From: Marinobacterium rhizophilum
GTDB lineage: Bacteria > Pseudomonadota > Gammaproteobacteria > Pseudomonadales > Balneatricaceae
Length of the DNA: 64,000 nt
Reading direction: 5' to 3'
NCBI RefSeq assembly: GCF_024397915.1
Contig: NZ_CP073347.1
Span: 1,302,001 to 1,366,000 of the forward strand
Below, one piece after another: positions 51,245 through 59,681 of the stretch. Under the pieces are notes generated by a model, which ran no database searches, was not told the DNA's origin, and worked only from the letters and a program-made list of their open reading frames with translations. Positions within the stretch are counted from its first letter, which is position 1; each line of letters begins with the position of its first letter. A program made the position numbers and the translations under genes.

Positions 51245-53515
51245 TCAGTGACAGCCTTCCGGCTGCTCCGACACCACGTGCAACGCCAAGCTGCCGTCAT
51301 CACCGACACTGATTTCGACCGTACCCCCTTCTTCGGCCAGCTCGCCAAACAGGATCATCTCGGCCAGCGGCTTTTTCAGCTGCTCCTGAATCAGGCGCTT
51401 CATCGGGCGGGCACCCATAGAGTCGTCATAGCCCTTTTCAGCCAGCCAGGCACAGGCCGAATCATCGACATGCAGCACAACCTTTTTCTCATCCAGCTGC
51501 GCCTGCAGCTCCGTGAGAAACTTGTCGACCACGCCGCGGATAATCTCCGGCGACAGTGACTTGAACTGAATGATGCCATCCAGGCGGTTTCGGAATTCCG
51601 GCGTGAACATGCGGCGGATCGCTGCCATGCCGTCACTGGCATGATTCTGGTGCGTGAAACCAATGGACGGCCGCGTCATGGCCTCGGCGCCGGCATTGGT
51701 GGTCATCACCATGATCACATTGCGGAAGTCCGCCTTGCGGCCGTTGTTATCCGTAAGGGTACCGTTGTCCATCACCTGCAACAGCAGGTTGAACACCTCG
51801 GGATGCGCCTTCTCGATTTCGTCGAGCAGCAGCACACAGTGCGGTGACTTGGTCACAGCCTCGGTCAGCAAACCGCCCTGATCGTACCCGACGTAGCCCG
51901 GAGGCGCACCGATCAGGCGTGACACCGTGTGGCGCTCCATGTATTCCGACATATCAAAACGCACCAGCTCGATACCCAGAATACGCGCCAGCTGCGAGGT
52001 CACCTCGGTCTTGCCGACACCGGTGGGGCCGGCAAAGAGGAAACAGCCCACCGGCTTGTTGGCTTCCTTGAGCCCCGCGCGGGACAGCTTGATCGCCGAC
52101 GACAGCGTATCGATGGCCTGCTCCTGCCCCAGGACAACCATCTTGAGGTTGGAGTCGAGCTTCTTGAGCAGGTCCTTGTCGGACGCGGACACGCTTTTCG
52201 GCGGGATACGGGCGATCTTGGCCACCACGATCTCAACCTCGGGAACATCGATCAGCAGGGTGCGACTTTCTTCGGGCATCAGGCGCTGGTAGGCACCGGC
52301 CTCATCAATCACATCAATGGCCTTGTCAGGCATGTGCTTGTCGTTGATATAGCGATCCGCCAACTCGGAGGCTGCGCGCAATGCCGCATCGGTGTACTTG
52401 AGCTGGTGATGCTGCTCGAATCGGTTTTTCAGACCCTTGAGAATCTGGTAGGTATCCAGCACGCTGGGTTCCAGCACATCAATTTTCTGGAATCGACGCG
52501 CCAGGGCGCGGTCTTTCTCGAAAATGCCGCGAAACTCCTGATAGGTCGTCGAGCCGATGCAGCGAATCTCGCCGGAGCTCAGCATGGGCTTCAGCAGGTT
52601 GGAGGCATCCATGGAACCACCCGATGCCGCGCCTGCACCGATAATGGTATGAATTTCGTCAATAAAGAGAATCGAGTGCTCCTGGCTGCGAATTTCGCCA
52701 AGCAGCGCCTTGAGGCGCTTTTCGAAATCGCCACGGTACTTGGTACCGGCCAGCAGAGCCCCGAGATCCAGCGAGTAGACCACGCTGTCGGCGATCACCG
52801 AAGGTACCTGCTCCTCGACAATCAGCTTTGCCAGACCCTCGGCAATCGCCGTTTTGCCCACCCCGGCCTCGCCCACCAGCAGCGGGTTGTTTTTGCGTCG
52901 GCGTGACAGAATCTGGATAACCCGCTCAACCTCGGCATCGCGCCCCACCAGCGGATCGATACGCCCCTGCTGCGCCAGAATATTGAGGTTAACCGCGTAC
53001 TTGGACAGCGCACTCTTGTCCTTGTCGTCTCCGGCCTCGGAGTCCACCGACACTTCGTGATCCTGGGCTTCGTGATCCGACACCCGGGAAATACCGTGGG
53101 AGATGTAGTTCACCGCATCAATGCGCTCCACGCCCTGCTGCTGCAGCACGAAGACGGCCTGGCTTTCCTGCTCACTGAAGATCGCCACCAGTACGTTGGC
53201 ACCGGTGACCTCATGCCGCCCTGAGGACTGCACGTGAAAGACAGCCCGCTGCAGCACACGCTGGAAGCCCAGCGTTGGCTGAGTTTCCATGTTCGGAATG
53301 TTCTCCGGCAGCAGCGGCGTGGTTTCATCTATAAAGGTGGTCAGCGATTGACGCAACTTCGCAATATCCGCACCACAGGCGTTCAACACCCCCTGAGCTT
53401 CGCGATTATCCAGCAACGCGAGCAACAAGTGCTCGACCGTCATGAACTCATGCCGCTTGTCCCGGGCGACCCGGAAGGCTGCGCTGAGGGTCTCTTCCAA
53501 CTCTCTGTTAAGCAT
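51245..53515 (-). CDS. clpA: ATP-dependent Clp protease ATP-binding subunit ClpA
   Basis: 756 residues from the ATG at 53515 (LNRELEETLSAAF). It has an N-domain that docks ClpS, D1 Walker A GEAGVGKTAIAEGLA, D2 Walker A GPTGVGKTEVTSQLA, and a C-terminal tail ending in GCH. It unfolds substrates for ClpP. It is 13 bp downstream of clpS. Confidence 0.97.
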   Translation of the reverse strand: MLNRELEETLSAAFRVARDKRHEFMTVEHLLLALLDNREAQGVLNACGADIAKLRQSLTTFIDETTPLLPENIPNMETQPTLGFQRVLQRAVFHVQSSGRHEVTGANVLVAIFSEQESQAVFVLQQQGVERIDAVNYISHGISRVSDHEAQDHEVSVDSEAGDDKDKSALSKYAVNLNILAQQGRIDPLVGRDAEVERVIQILSRRRKNNPLLVGEAGVGKTAIAEGLAKLIVEEQVPSVIADSVVYSLDLGALLAGTKYRGDFEKRLKALLGEIRSQEHSILFIDEIHTIIGAGAASGGSMDASNLLKPMLSSGEIRCIGSTTYQEFRGIFEKDRALARRFQKIDVLEPSVLDTYQILKGLKNRFEQHHQLKYTDAALRAASELADRYINDKHMPDKAIDVIDEAGAYQRLMPEESRTLLIDVPEVEIVVAKIARIPPKSVSASDKDLLKKLDSNLKMVVLGQEQAIDTLSSAIKLSRAGLKEANKPVGCFLFAGPTGVGKTEVTSQLARILGIELVRFDMSEYMERHTVSRLIGAPPGYVGYDQGGLLTEAVTKSPHCVLLLDEIEKAHPEVFNLLLQVMDNGTLTDNNGRKADFRNVIMVMTTNAGAEAMTRPSIGFTHQNHASDGMAAIRRMFTPEFRNRLDGIIQFKSLSPEIIRGVVDKFLTELQAQLDEKKVVLHVDDSACAWLAEKGYDDSMGARPMKRLIQEQLKKPLAEMILFGELAEEGGTVEISVGDDGSLALHVVSEQPEGCH

Positions 53516-53528
53516 GGCGGACTCCTGA

Positions 53529-53897
53529 TCAGACGCTCTCGACTTCACACAGCAAGGGATGCTTGTTTTCCCTTGAGTATTGATTCACTTGTGCAGCTTT
53601 AGTTTCAGCCACATCTCGCGTGTAGATACCACAAACGCCCTTACCCTGAGTATGGACGGCCAACATGATCTGTGTCGCTTTTTCCTGATCCAGCGCGAAA
53701 AAAATCATCAACACCTCGATTACAAAATCCATGGGCGTGTAATCATCATTCATCAGCACCACCCGATACATGGGCGGGCGTTTCAGCTTGGGTTTCGCCT
53801 CTTCGGTCGCCAAACCTGAATTGTGATCGCCATGCTGCTCATCATGCCCATCGTTGTCATTATCAGACGATAGCCTGACTGATACGGAACTGCTCAT
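53529..53897 (-). CDS. clpS: ClpA adaptor ClpS
   Basis: 122 residues. A disordered acidic N-terminus precedes the ClpS core (PPMYRVVLMNDDYTPMDFVIEVL; ATQIMLAVHTQGKGVCGIYTRDVAETKAAQV). It delivers N-degron substrates, including those made by Aat and Bpt, to ClpAP. It is divergent from cspD. Confidence 0.97.
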   Translation of the reverse strand: MSSSVSVRLSSDNDNDGHDEQHGDHNSGLATEEAKPKLKRPPMYRVVLMNDDYTPMDFVIEVLMIFFALDQEKATQIMLAVHTQGKGVCGIYTRDVAETKAAQVNQYSRENKHPLLCEVESV

Positions 53898-53949
53898 GCC
53901 TGAATGTTAGCCTTTACGTTGGTCGGTAGATGAAAATGGGGACCGGCAA

Positions 53950-53978
53950 TTAGCGTCCCGCAAAGCCGGTGCTATACT
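53950..53978 (+). promoter_or_regulatory. Candidate cspD promoter
   Basis: TATACT (53973-53978) lies 17 bases after a poor -35 (TTAGCG, 53950-53955). The implied 5'UTR is about 150 bases and contains a small hairpin (GCCTGT/ACAGGC, 54085-54105). Long leaders are usual for cold-shock-domain genes. Confidence 0.45.
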
Positions 53979-54136
53979 GCCGTGACGCAGGAGGGATCCA
54001 GTATCAGCAGTACCTGCCTCAATGTAAAGAAGTCGCCTCCGGGCTCGCTTCTCCATTGTAGCAAGTCAGCGTCTGGGAGTTGAGGCCTGTTTCCTGCAGA
54101 CAGGCACTCAGGGCAGATAACGAGGGGAGTTCGCGC

Positions 54137-54349
54137 ATGCAGACAGGGAAAGTAAAGTGGTTCAACAACGCAAAAGGATATGGATTTATTCTGTCGGATG
54201 ACCACAACGAGGACTTGTTCGCCCACTACTCGGCGATTCAGTCCGATGGCTACCGCAGCCTCAAGGCAGGACAACTGGTTGAGTTCGAAACCCAGCCAGG
54301 CCCCAAGGGAACGCACGCCGTCAACATCAAGCCCCTGGGTACGAACTAA
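54137..54349 (+). CDS. cspD: Cold-shock-domain protein CspD
   Basis: 70 residues from the ATG at 54137 (GAGGGGAG upstream). RNP1-like GKVKWFNNAKGYGFI and RNP2-like DLFAHYSAI are present. Placement between clpS and icd matches cspD of pseudomonads, a single-stranded nucleic-acid binder induced in stationary phase that inhibits replication. Confidence 0.93.
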   Translation: MQTGKVKWFNNAKGYGFILSDDHNEDLFAHYSAIQSDGYRSLKAGQLVEFETQPGPKGTHAVNIKPLGTN

Positions 54350-54403
54350 CCTCCGGATACAGGCGCAGCAGCCATGCTGCAACACCGCCACAGTATAACG
54401 CAC

Positions 54404-54446
54404 GAACCCGCGAGACAGCCCTGGCTGAGCGCGGGTTCTTTCGTTT
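54404..54446 (+). terminator. cspD terminator
   Basis: GAACCCGCG (54404-54412) pairs with CGCGGGTTC (54430-54438) and is followed by TTTCGTTTT. Confidence 0.75.
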
Positions 54447-54466
54447 TCGCTTGCCTGAAAACACCA

Positions 54467-54488
54467 GAACCCGCCGTTTGGCGGGTTC
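54467..54488 (-). terminator. icd terminator
   Basis: GAACCCGCC (54467-54475) and GGCGGGTTC (54480-54488) form a 9-bp stem with a 4-base loop, 31 bp after the icd stop. On the minus strand it is followed by TGGTGTTTTC. Confidence 0.7.
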
Positions 54489-54518
54489 CGGCAAAAAGAC
54501 GCCGTTCAGCGCAGAGGC

Positions 54519-55775
54519 TTACATCCTGGCAATGATGGCATCACCGAATTCCGAACTTTTCAGCAGGGTTGCACCACTCATGAGGCGCTCGAAATCATAG
54601 GTTACGGTTTTCGCCGCGATGGCACCGTCTACGCCCTTGATGATCAGATCGGCCGCTTCCAGCCAGCCCATATGGCGCAGCATCATTTCGGCCGACAAGA
54701 TTACCGAGCCCGGATTAACCTTGTCCTGACCGGCATACTTGGGCGCCGTACCGTGGGTTGCCTCGAAGATCGCCACCTCGTCCGACAGGTTCGCGCCCGG
54801 CGCGATACCGATCCCCCCCACCTCGGCTGCCAGCGCATCGGAAAGATAATCACCGTTGAGGTTCAGCGTCGCCACCACGTCGTACTCGGCCGGGCGCAGC
54901 AGGATCTGTTGCAACATGGCATCGGCAATCACATCCTTGACCACGATCTGCCTGCCTGACTTGGGGTTTTTGAAGCTCATCCAGGGCCCCGCATCCAGCA
55001 AGGTAGCGCCAAATTCTTCCCGGGCCAGCTCGTAGCCCCAGTCCTTGAAGGCGCCTTCGGTGTACTTCATGATATTACCCTTGTGTACCAGGGTCACCGA
55101 AGCGCGGTCGTTGTCCACTGCGTATTGCAGCGCCTGGCGCACCAGTCGCCGGGTACCCTGGCGGGAAACGGGCTTGATGCCGATACCGCAGTTTTCATCG
55201 AAGCGAATCTTGCTGACGCCCATTTCCTCCTTGAGGAACTTGATGACCTTGTCGGCTTCGGGCGAACCGGCCTTCCACTCGACCCCGGCATAGATGTCCT
55301 CGGAGTTTTCGCGGTAAATCACCATGTCGACATCCTGCGGGTTGATCACCGGACTGGGCACTCCCTTGAACCAGCGCACCGGGCGCTGGCAGACATAAAG
55401 ATCCAGTTCCTGGCGCAGCGCCACGTTGAGCGAACGAATACCGCCGCCGACCGGCGTTGTCAGCGGCCCCTTGATACCAACGACAAACTCCTTGAACGCC
55501 GCCAGGGTCTCCTCGGGCAGCCAGGTATCCTGGTCATATACCTGGGTCGCTTTCTCGCCGGCGTAAACCTCCATCCATGAAATCTTGCGCTGGCCACCGT
55601 ATGCCTTGTCGACAGCGGCATTCACGACCTTGATCATCGGCGGGGTAACATCAATGCCGATGCCGTCGCCCTCGATATAGGGGATGATGGGGTTACTGGG
55701 TACATTCAGGGAAAAGTCGGCATTGAGCGTGATCTTTTCACCTTCGGTCGGCACCTGAATCTTCTGATATCCCAT
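54519..55775 (-). CDS. icd: NADP-dependent isocitrate dehydrogenase
   Basis: 418 residues, E. coli Icd-type length. Key segments are IPYIEGDGIGIDVTPPMIKV, YRENSEDIYAGVEWKAGS (region of the regulatory Ser), LVHKGNIMKYTEGAFKDWGYELA and ATHGTAPKYAGQDKVNPGSVILS. It converts isocitrate to 2-oxoglutarate in the TCA cycle. It is transcribed towards cspD. Confidence 0.97.
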   Translation of the reverse strand: MGYQKIQVPTEGEKITLNADFSLNVPSNPIIPYIEGDGIGIDVTPPMIKVVNAAVDKAYGGQRKISWMEVYAGEKATQVYDQDTWLPEETLAAFKEFVVGIKGPLTTPVGGGIRSLNVALRQELDLYVCQRPVRWFKGVPSPVINPQDVDMVIYRENSEDIYAGVEWKAGSPEADKVIKFLKEEMGVSKIRFDENCGIGIKPVSRQGTRRLVRQALQYAVDNDRASVTLVHKGNIMKYTEGAFKDWGYELAREEFGATLLDAGPWMSFKNPKSGRQIVVKDVIADAMLQQILLRPAEYDVVATLNLNGDYLSDALAAEVGGIGIAPGANLSDEVAIFEATHGTAPKYAGQDKVNPGSVILSAEMMLRHMGWLEAADLIIKGVDGAIAAKTVTYDFERLMSGATLLKSSEFGDAIIARM

Positions 55776-55801
55776 TCTCTACTCCACTGAATACATTCGT
55801 A

Positions 55802-55945
55802 GGGCACCTCGCAAAACCGTAACGAGCAGGCTTAGAGGCAAGGCGCACGGCGCGCAGGAACCGCAGTGTATGGGGTATACATGAGGATTCCGAGCACCGC
55901 GCAACGCAGCCTATGAGTCGCGCAGTAGGTTTTTCGAGGTGCCCC
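55802..55945 (-). repeat. Copy of interspersed element B (MITE-like)
   Basis: About 144 bp, the reverse complement of element B at 28028-28172, with scattered differences. Ends are GGGCACCTCG and CGAGGTGCCC (inverted). CGTA occurs directly on each side and may be a 4-bp target duplication. It lies in the divergent icd-rluE gap and therefore in or near both promoters. Confidence 0.9.
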
Positions 55946-56017
55946 GTAGTAGTATCGCCCGACTGAGTATACACACAGCCACTTTTGCCGCTATCGCACT
56001 ATAGCCCATCAGGTCCA

Positions 56018-56704
56018 ATGTCCCAGCTGATCCTTTTTAACAAGCCGTTCCAGGTACTGACCCAGTTCACCGATGACCAAGGCCGCAAGACCCTGGCCGA
56101 CTATATCCGCCAGAAGGACGTGTACGCCGCCGGCCGGCTGGACTACGACTCAGAGGGCCTGCTGCTGCTGACCGACGACGGCGCTCTGCAGCATCAGCTG
56201 AGCCACCCGCGCCACAAGATGGAGAAGACCTACCTGGCCCAGGTGGAAGGCGATGTCAGCGAAACAGCGCTTGTGGCGCTGCGCCGCGGCGTGGAGCTCA
56301 AGGATGGCATGACGGCACCCGCCAAGGCCGAGCGCATTGAAGATCCGGCACTCTGGCCGCGCAACCCGCCCATCCGGCAACGGGCACAGATTCCCACCAG
56401 CTGGATCAGGCTGAGCATTACCGAAGGCAAGAACCGCCAGGTCAGGCGAATGACGGCGGCGGTGGGTTTCCCCACCCTGCGCCTGATACGCATCGCCATC
56501 GGGCCCTGGTCGCTCGATGGCCTCGCACCGGGACAATCACGCAGCGTGACAGCCCCAAAACCCGCGGCGGGGGCTGGTGCGCGCAGTGCCCCGGCGCGCA
56601 ATGCTGGCGCTATACAGCGACTACCCGGGGCGAGACCGGACAACTCAAGGAGAAAAAGCACGGGGGCGACAGCCAGGAAAAAACCGGGCAGACGCTCGCG
56701 CTAG
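56018..56704 (+). CDS. rluE: 23S rRNA pseudouridine synthase, RluE-like
   Basis: 228 residues from the ATG at 56018. There is no S4 domain. The catalytic motif AAGRLDYDSEGLLLLTDDG carries the active Asp, and ITEGKNRQVRRMTAAVGFPTLRL is the RsuA-family KNRQVRRM motif. A basic low-complexity tail (about residues 183-228) extends beyond the usual C-terminus. RluE modifies U2457 of 23S rRNA in E. coli. It is convergent with moaE. Confidence 0.9.
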   Translation: MSQLILFNKPFQVLTQFTDDQGRKTLADYIRQKDVYAAGRLDYDSEGLLLLTDDGALQHQLSHPRHKMEKTYLAQVEGDVSETALVALRRGVELKDGMTAPAKAERIEDPALWPRNPPIRQRAQIPTSWIRLSITEGKNRQVRRMTAAVGFPTLRLIRIAIGPWSLDGLAPGQSRSVTAPKPAAGAGARSAPARNAGAIQRLPGARPDNSRRKSTGATARKKPGRRSR

Positions 56705-56747
56705 ATCGCTGCAAGCCGTTGCGGCAGTGCAGTAAACTGCTCACCCG

Positions 56748-57200
56748 TTACCACTTGTCAGCCGCATCCAGATCGCTGCCCTTTTGTTCGACCCAGCGGG
56801 CGTTATCGCTCAGCAGCTCCTTTTTCCAGAACGGGGCATCGCGCTTGAGATAGTCCATGATGAACTGCGCCGCTTCAAAGGCAGCCACCCGGTGACGGGA
56901 CGATACACCCACGTAAACGATGTTGTCGTTCCCCAGCAGCTCACCAATACGGTGAATCACGCAGACTCGCCCCAATGGCCAGCGTTCGCGCGCCTGGGCG
57001 ACAATTTTGGCCAGCGCTTTTTGCGTCATGCCCGGGTAATGTTCAAGAAATATTCCACGCAGGCGTTCGGCCCCCTCAAGCTCGCGCACGATGCCGGTAA
57101 AGGTGACGATAGCACCGCAGCTGGCATCCTCGGCACGCAGCTGCGCGTGCAGGCCGGCAATGTCAAAATCCTCGGTTTGAATACTGATAAAATCGCTCAT
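56748..57200 (-). CDS. moaE: Molybdopterin synthase catalytic subunit MoaE
   Basis: 150 residues. Conserved CGAIVTFTGIVRE, RVCVIHRIGELLGNDNIVYVGVSS, and HRVAAFEAAQFIMDYLKRDAPFWKKE (catalytic Lys and Arg region) are present. It inserts dithiolene sulphur into precursor Z together with MoaD. No moaD, moaC or moaA is adjacent, so its partners are encoded elsewhere. Confidence 0.95.
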   Translation of the reverse strand: MSDFISIQTEDFDIAGLHAQLRAEDASCGAIVTFTGIVRELEGAERLRGIFLEHYPGMTQKALAKIVAQARERWPLGRVCVIHRIGELLGNDNIVYVGVSSRHRVAAFEAAQFIMDYLKRDAPFWKKELLSDNARWVEQKGSDLDAADKW

Positions 57201-57229
57201 GCATGACTCCTGTTGCGGGCGGGAAAAAT

Positions 57230-57247
57230 CATAGCATTAATGCTATG
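57230..57247. promoter_or_regulatory. Perfect 18-bp palindrome between moaE and nudJ
   Basis: CATAGCATTAATGCTATG reads identically on both strands. It lies 29 bp upstream of moaE and 25 bp upstream of nudJ, in the only place a shared regulator could act on both genes. Confidence 0.75.
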
Positions 57248-57272
57248 GTGTGCACCCCATGAATTGGTGGAC

Positions 57273-57755
57273 ATGAAACCGATGTGCTGGACGCCCCATG
57301 CAACCGTCGCCGTGATCATTGAACGGGACGGCCACTTCCTTATGGTCGAGGAAAACTCCGACGGCCTGCGGGTGTTCAATCAGCCCGCCGGCCATGTTGA
57401 GGACGATGAAACCCTGGTGAGCGCCGCCGTGCGTGAAACCCTGGAAGAAACCGGCTGGCATGTGCGCCCGGAATACCTTGTAGGCCTGTATACCTACAAG
57501 GCACCGTCCAATGGCGTGACCTACTACCGTTTTTGCTACGCCGCCACAGCGCTTGAGCAAGCAGACAACGGCGTGCTCGATAAAGACATCATCGCGACCC
57601 ACTGGCTGACCCGCGACGAACTGCAAGAGCGCAATGCGCAATTGCGCAGCCCGCTGGTACTGCGGTGTATCGATGACTACCTGGCGGGCCGGCGTTACCC
57701 GCTTGAATTTGTAACAGAACATTCTGCCCAGAGATCCGATCCGACGACACCATGA
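57273..57755 (+). CDS. nudJ: Nudix phosphatase NudJ
   Basis: 160 residues from the ATG at 57273; a longer in-frame start would cross the 18-bp palindrome. The Nudix box is complete: GHVEDDETLVSAAVRETLEETGW. In E. coli NudJ hydrolyses HMP-PP and nucleoside di/triphosphates. Its stop overlaps the mnmA start (ATGA), the conserved nudJ-mnmA arrangement. Confidence 0.92.
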   Translation: MKPMCWTPHATVAVIIERDGHFLMVEENSDGLRVFNQPAGHVEDDETLVSAAVRETLEETGWHVRPEYLVGLYTYKAPSNGVTYYRFCYAATALEQADNGVLDKDIIATHWLTRDELQERNAQLRSPLVLRCIDDYLAGRRYPLEFVTEHSAQRSDPTTP

Positions 57756-58861
57756 GCGAACACACCCACACCAAAGTCATTGTCGGCATGTCCGGCGGCG
57801 TCGACTCCTCCGTTTCCGCCCTGCTGCTCATGCAACAGGGATACCAGGTTGAAGGCCTGTTCATGAAGAACTGGGACGAAGACGACGGCACCGAATACTG
57901 CACCGCCCTGGCCGACCTCGCGGATGCCCAGGCCGTCTGCGACCGCCTCGGGATAAAGCTGCACCAGGCCAATTTTGCCGCCGAGTACTGGGACAACGTG
58001 TTCGAACACTTCCTGGATGAATACCGCGCGGGCCGCACGCCCAACCCCGATATCCTGTGCAACCGGGAAATCAAGTTCCGTGCCTTTCTCGACTATGCCT
58101 GCGAGTTGGGTGCCGACCTGATCGCCACCGGCCACTATGTTCGTCGCCTGGATGACAATGGCCAAACCCTGCTGCTAAAGGGCCTGGACAACAACAAGGA
58201 CCAGAGCTATTTCCTGCACCAGGTCGGTGAAGCCGAGCTTGCCAAAACCCTGTTCCCGGTCGGTGAGCTGGAAAAGCCGGAAGTGCGCCGCATTGCCGAA
58301 GAACATGACCTGGCGACCCATGCCAAGAAAGACAGCACCGGCATCTGCTTTATCGGCGAACGGCGCTTTGCGGACTTTCTCAAGCAGTATCTTCCCGCCC
58401 AGCCCGGCAACATCGAAACCCCCGACGGTGAAGTCATCGGCCAGCACAGCGGTCTCATGTATTACACCGTCGGTCAGCGCCAGGGGCTGCGCATCGGCGG
58501 CTTGAAAAACCACCCTGAAGAACCCTGGTTCGCCGCCTTCAAGGACCTGGAGCGCAACGTGCTGATAGCGGTACAGGGCAAGCAGAACGACCTGCTGTTC
58601 ACCGACTGGCTGACGGCCAGCGATATTTTCTGGATAAACGGCGAGTGCCCGCCGCTTCCGCATCGCTGCAAGGCCAAGGTGCGCTATCGCCAGGCTGACC
58701 AGGGCTGCATGATCGAGGCCCGTGGCGAGACCGGTTACATCGTGCGCTTTGATCAGCCCCAGCGCGCCGTCACACCCGGCCAGTCCGTGGTGTTCTACGA
58801 TGCAGAGACCTGCCTGGGTGGCGGGGTAATTGAAACCACCGGTAAAACCGGCTCGGAGTAA
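57752..58861 (+). CDS. mnmA: tRNA-specific 2-thiouridylase MnmA
   Basis: 369 residues. The PP-loop GMSGGVDSSVSALLL binds ATP. The two catalytic cysteines lie in NPDILCNREIKF and STGICFIGERRF. It installs 2-thiouridine at position 34 of tRNA-Glu, -Gln and -Lys, taking sulphur from the Tus relay. It is coupled to nudJ and 8 bp upstream of hflD. Confidence 0.97.
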   Translation: MSEHTHTKVIVGMSGGVDSSVSALLLMQQGYQVEGLFMKNWDEDDGTEYCTALADLADAQAVCDRLGIKLHQANFAAEYWDNVFEHFLDEYRAGRTPNPDILCNREIKFRAFLDYACELGADLIATGHYVRRLDDNGQTLLLKGLDNNKDQSYFLHQVGEAELAKTLFPVGELEKPEVRRIAEEHDLATHAKKDSTGICFIGERRFADFLKQYLPAQPGNIETPDGEVIGQHSGLMYYTVGQRQGLRIGGLKNHPEEPWFAAFKDLERNVLIAVQGKQNDLLFTDWLTASDIFWINGECPPLPHRCKAKVRYRQADQGCMIEARGETGYIVRFDQPQRAVTPGQSVVFYDAETCLGGGVIETTGKTGSE

Positions 58862-58869
58862 GCAGCTAG

Positions 58870-59541
58870 ATGTCACGCCAACAGGATCAGCAGGCCATTG
58901 CCCTGGCCGCCATGTGTCAGGCAGCCACACTGGTGGATCAGATCGCAACCCGCGGCATGATTCCACAAAACAGCTTTGAAGCCTGCCTATACAGCATTTT
59001 CGTCACGCAACCCGGCTGCACCGAAGACATTTATGGCGGCGCCCACGACCTGCCGCACAACCTGCATCTGGGCCTGAAGACCCTGGGCGACTTCATCGAC
59101 AAGCGCCGGGGCGACCAGAACCGCAACCTGATCAACTATGTGCTCAGCATGATCACGCTGCAGGCCAAGCTCGTATCCAACAAGGAAATGCTCGCGACCC
59201 TGGGCAAGCGCATCGACCAGATTCGCCAGCAGGCACAGTATTTCAACGACCAGGACGGCGACCTGCTGGACAACCCTTCGGTCTTTACCCACACCAATGT
59301 GGTGGCCAATATCGCGAGCCTGTACCAGGAAACCATCAGCACCTTCAGTTTTCGTATTAATGTCGGCGGCGACCCGCGCCACCTGCAGAATGCGGACAAT
59401 GCCGCCAAGATCCGCGCGCTGCTGCTGGCCGGCATTCGCGCCGCCATGCTCTGGCAGCAGGTCGGCGGGCGTCGCTGGCAACTGCTGTTCTTCAAGCACC
59501 GGGTTCGACCCTCGCTTGAGCGCCTGCAGGCACCGCAGTAA
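58870..59541 (+). CDS. hflD: HflD homologue
   Basis: 223 residues, mostly helical. Conserved AALAAMCQAATLVDQIA and LINYVLSMITLQAKL, and the C-terminal IRAAMLWQQVGGRRWQLLF, match HflD (DUF489). In E. coli it affects lambda lysogenisation by binding CII; its housekeeping role is unclear. It belongs to the mnmA-hflD-purB neighbourhood. Confidence 0.93.
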   Translation: MSRQQDQQAIALAAMCQAATLVDQIATRGMIPQNSFEACLYSIFVTQPGCTEDIYGGAHDLPHNLHLGLKTLGDFIDKRRGDQNRNLINYVLSMITLQAKLVSNKEMLATLGKRIDQIRQQAQYFNDQDGDLLDNPSVFTHTNVVANIASLYQETISTFSFRINVGGDPRHLQNADNAAKIRALLLAGIRAAMLWQQVGGRRWQLLFFKHRVRPSLERLQAPQ

Positions 59542-59600
59542 AAATACTGCTGACGTGCGGTGCCCCGATACCGGTCTTTGGACCCTGGCACCGCCGATCC

Positions 59601-59640
59601 GCGTATAAGTCATACGCCGGCGTCGCATTTCCGTTATAAT
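59601..59640 (+). promoter_or_regulatory. Candidate purB promoter with overlapping inverted repeat
   Basis: A perfect -10 TATAAT lies at 59635-59640, about 45 bp before the purB ATG. The -35 is poor. GCGTAT (59601-59606) and ATACGC (59612-59617) form an inverted repeat where the -35 should be, so a regulator may bind there. Confidence 0.5.
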
Positions 59641-59681
59641 GCGGCCACTTTTTTAACCCTACAGTCACAGCGAGACGTTTC

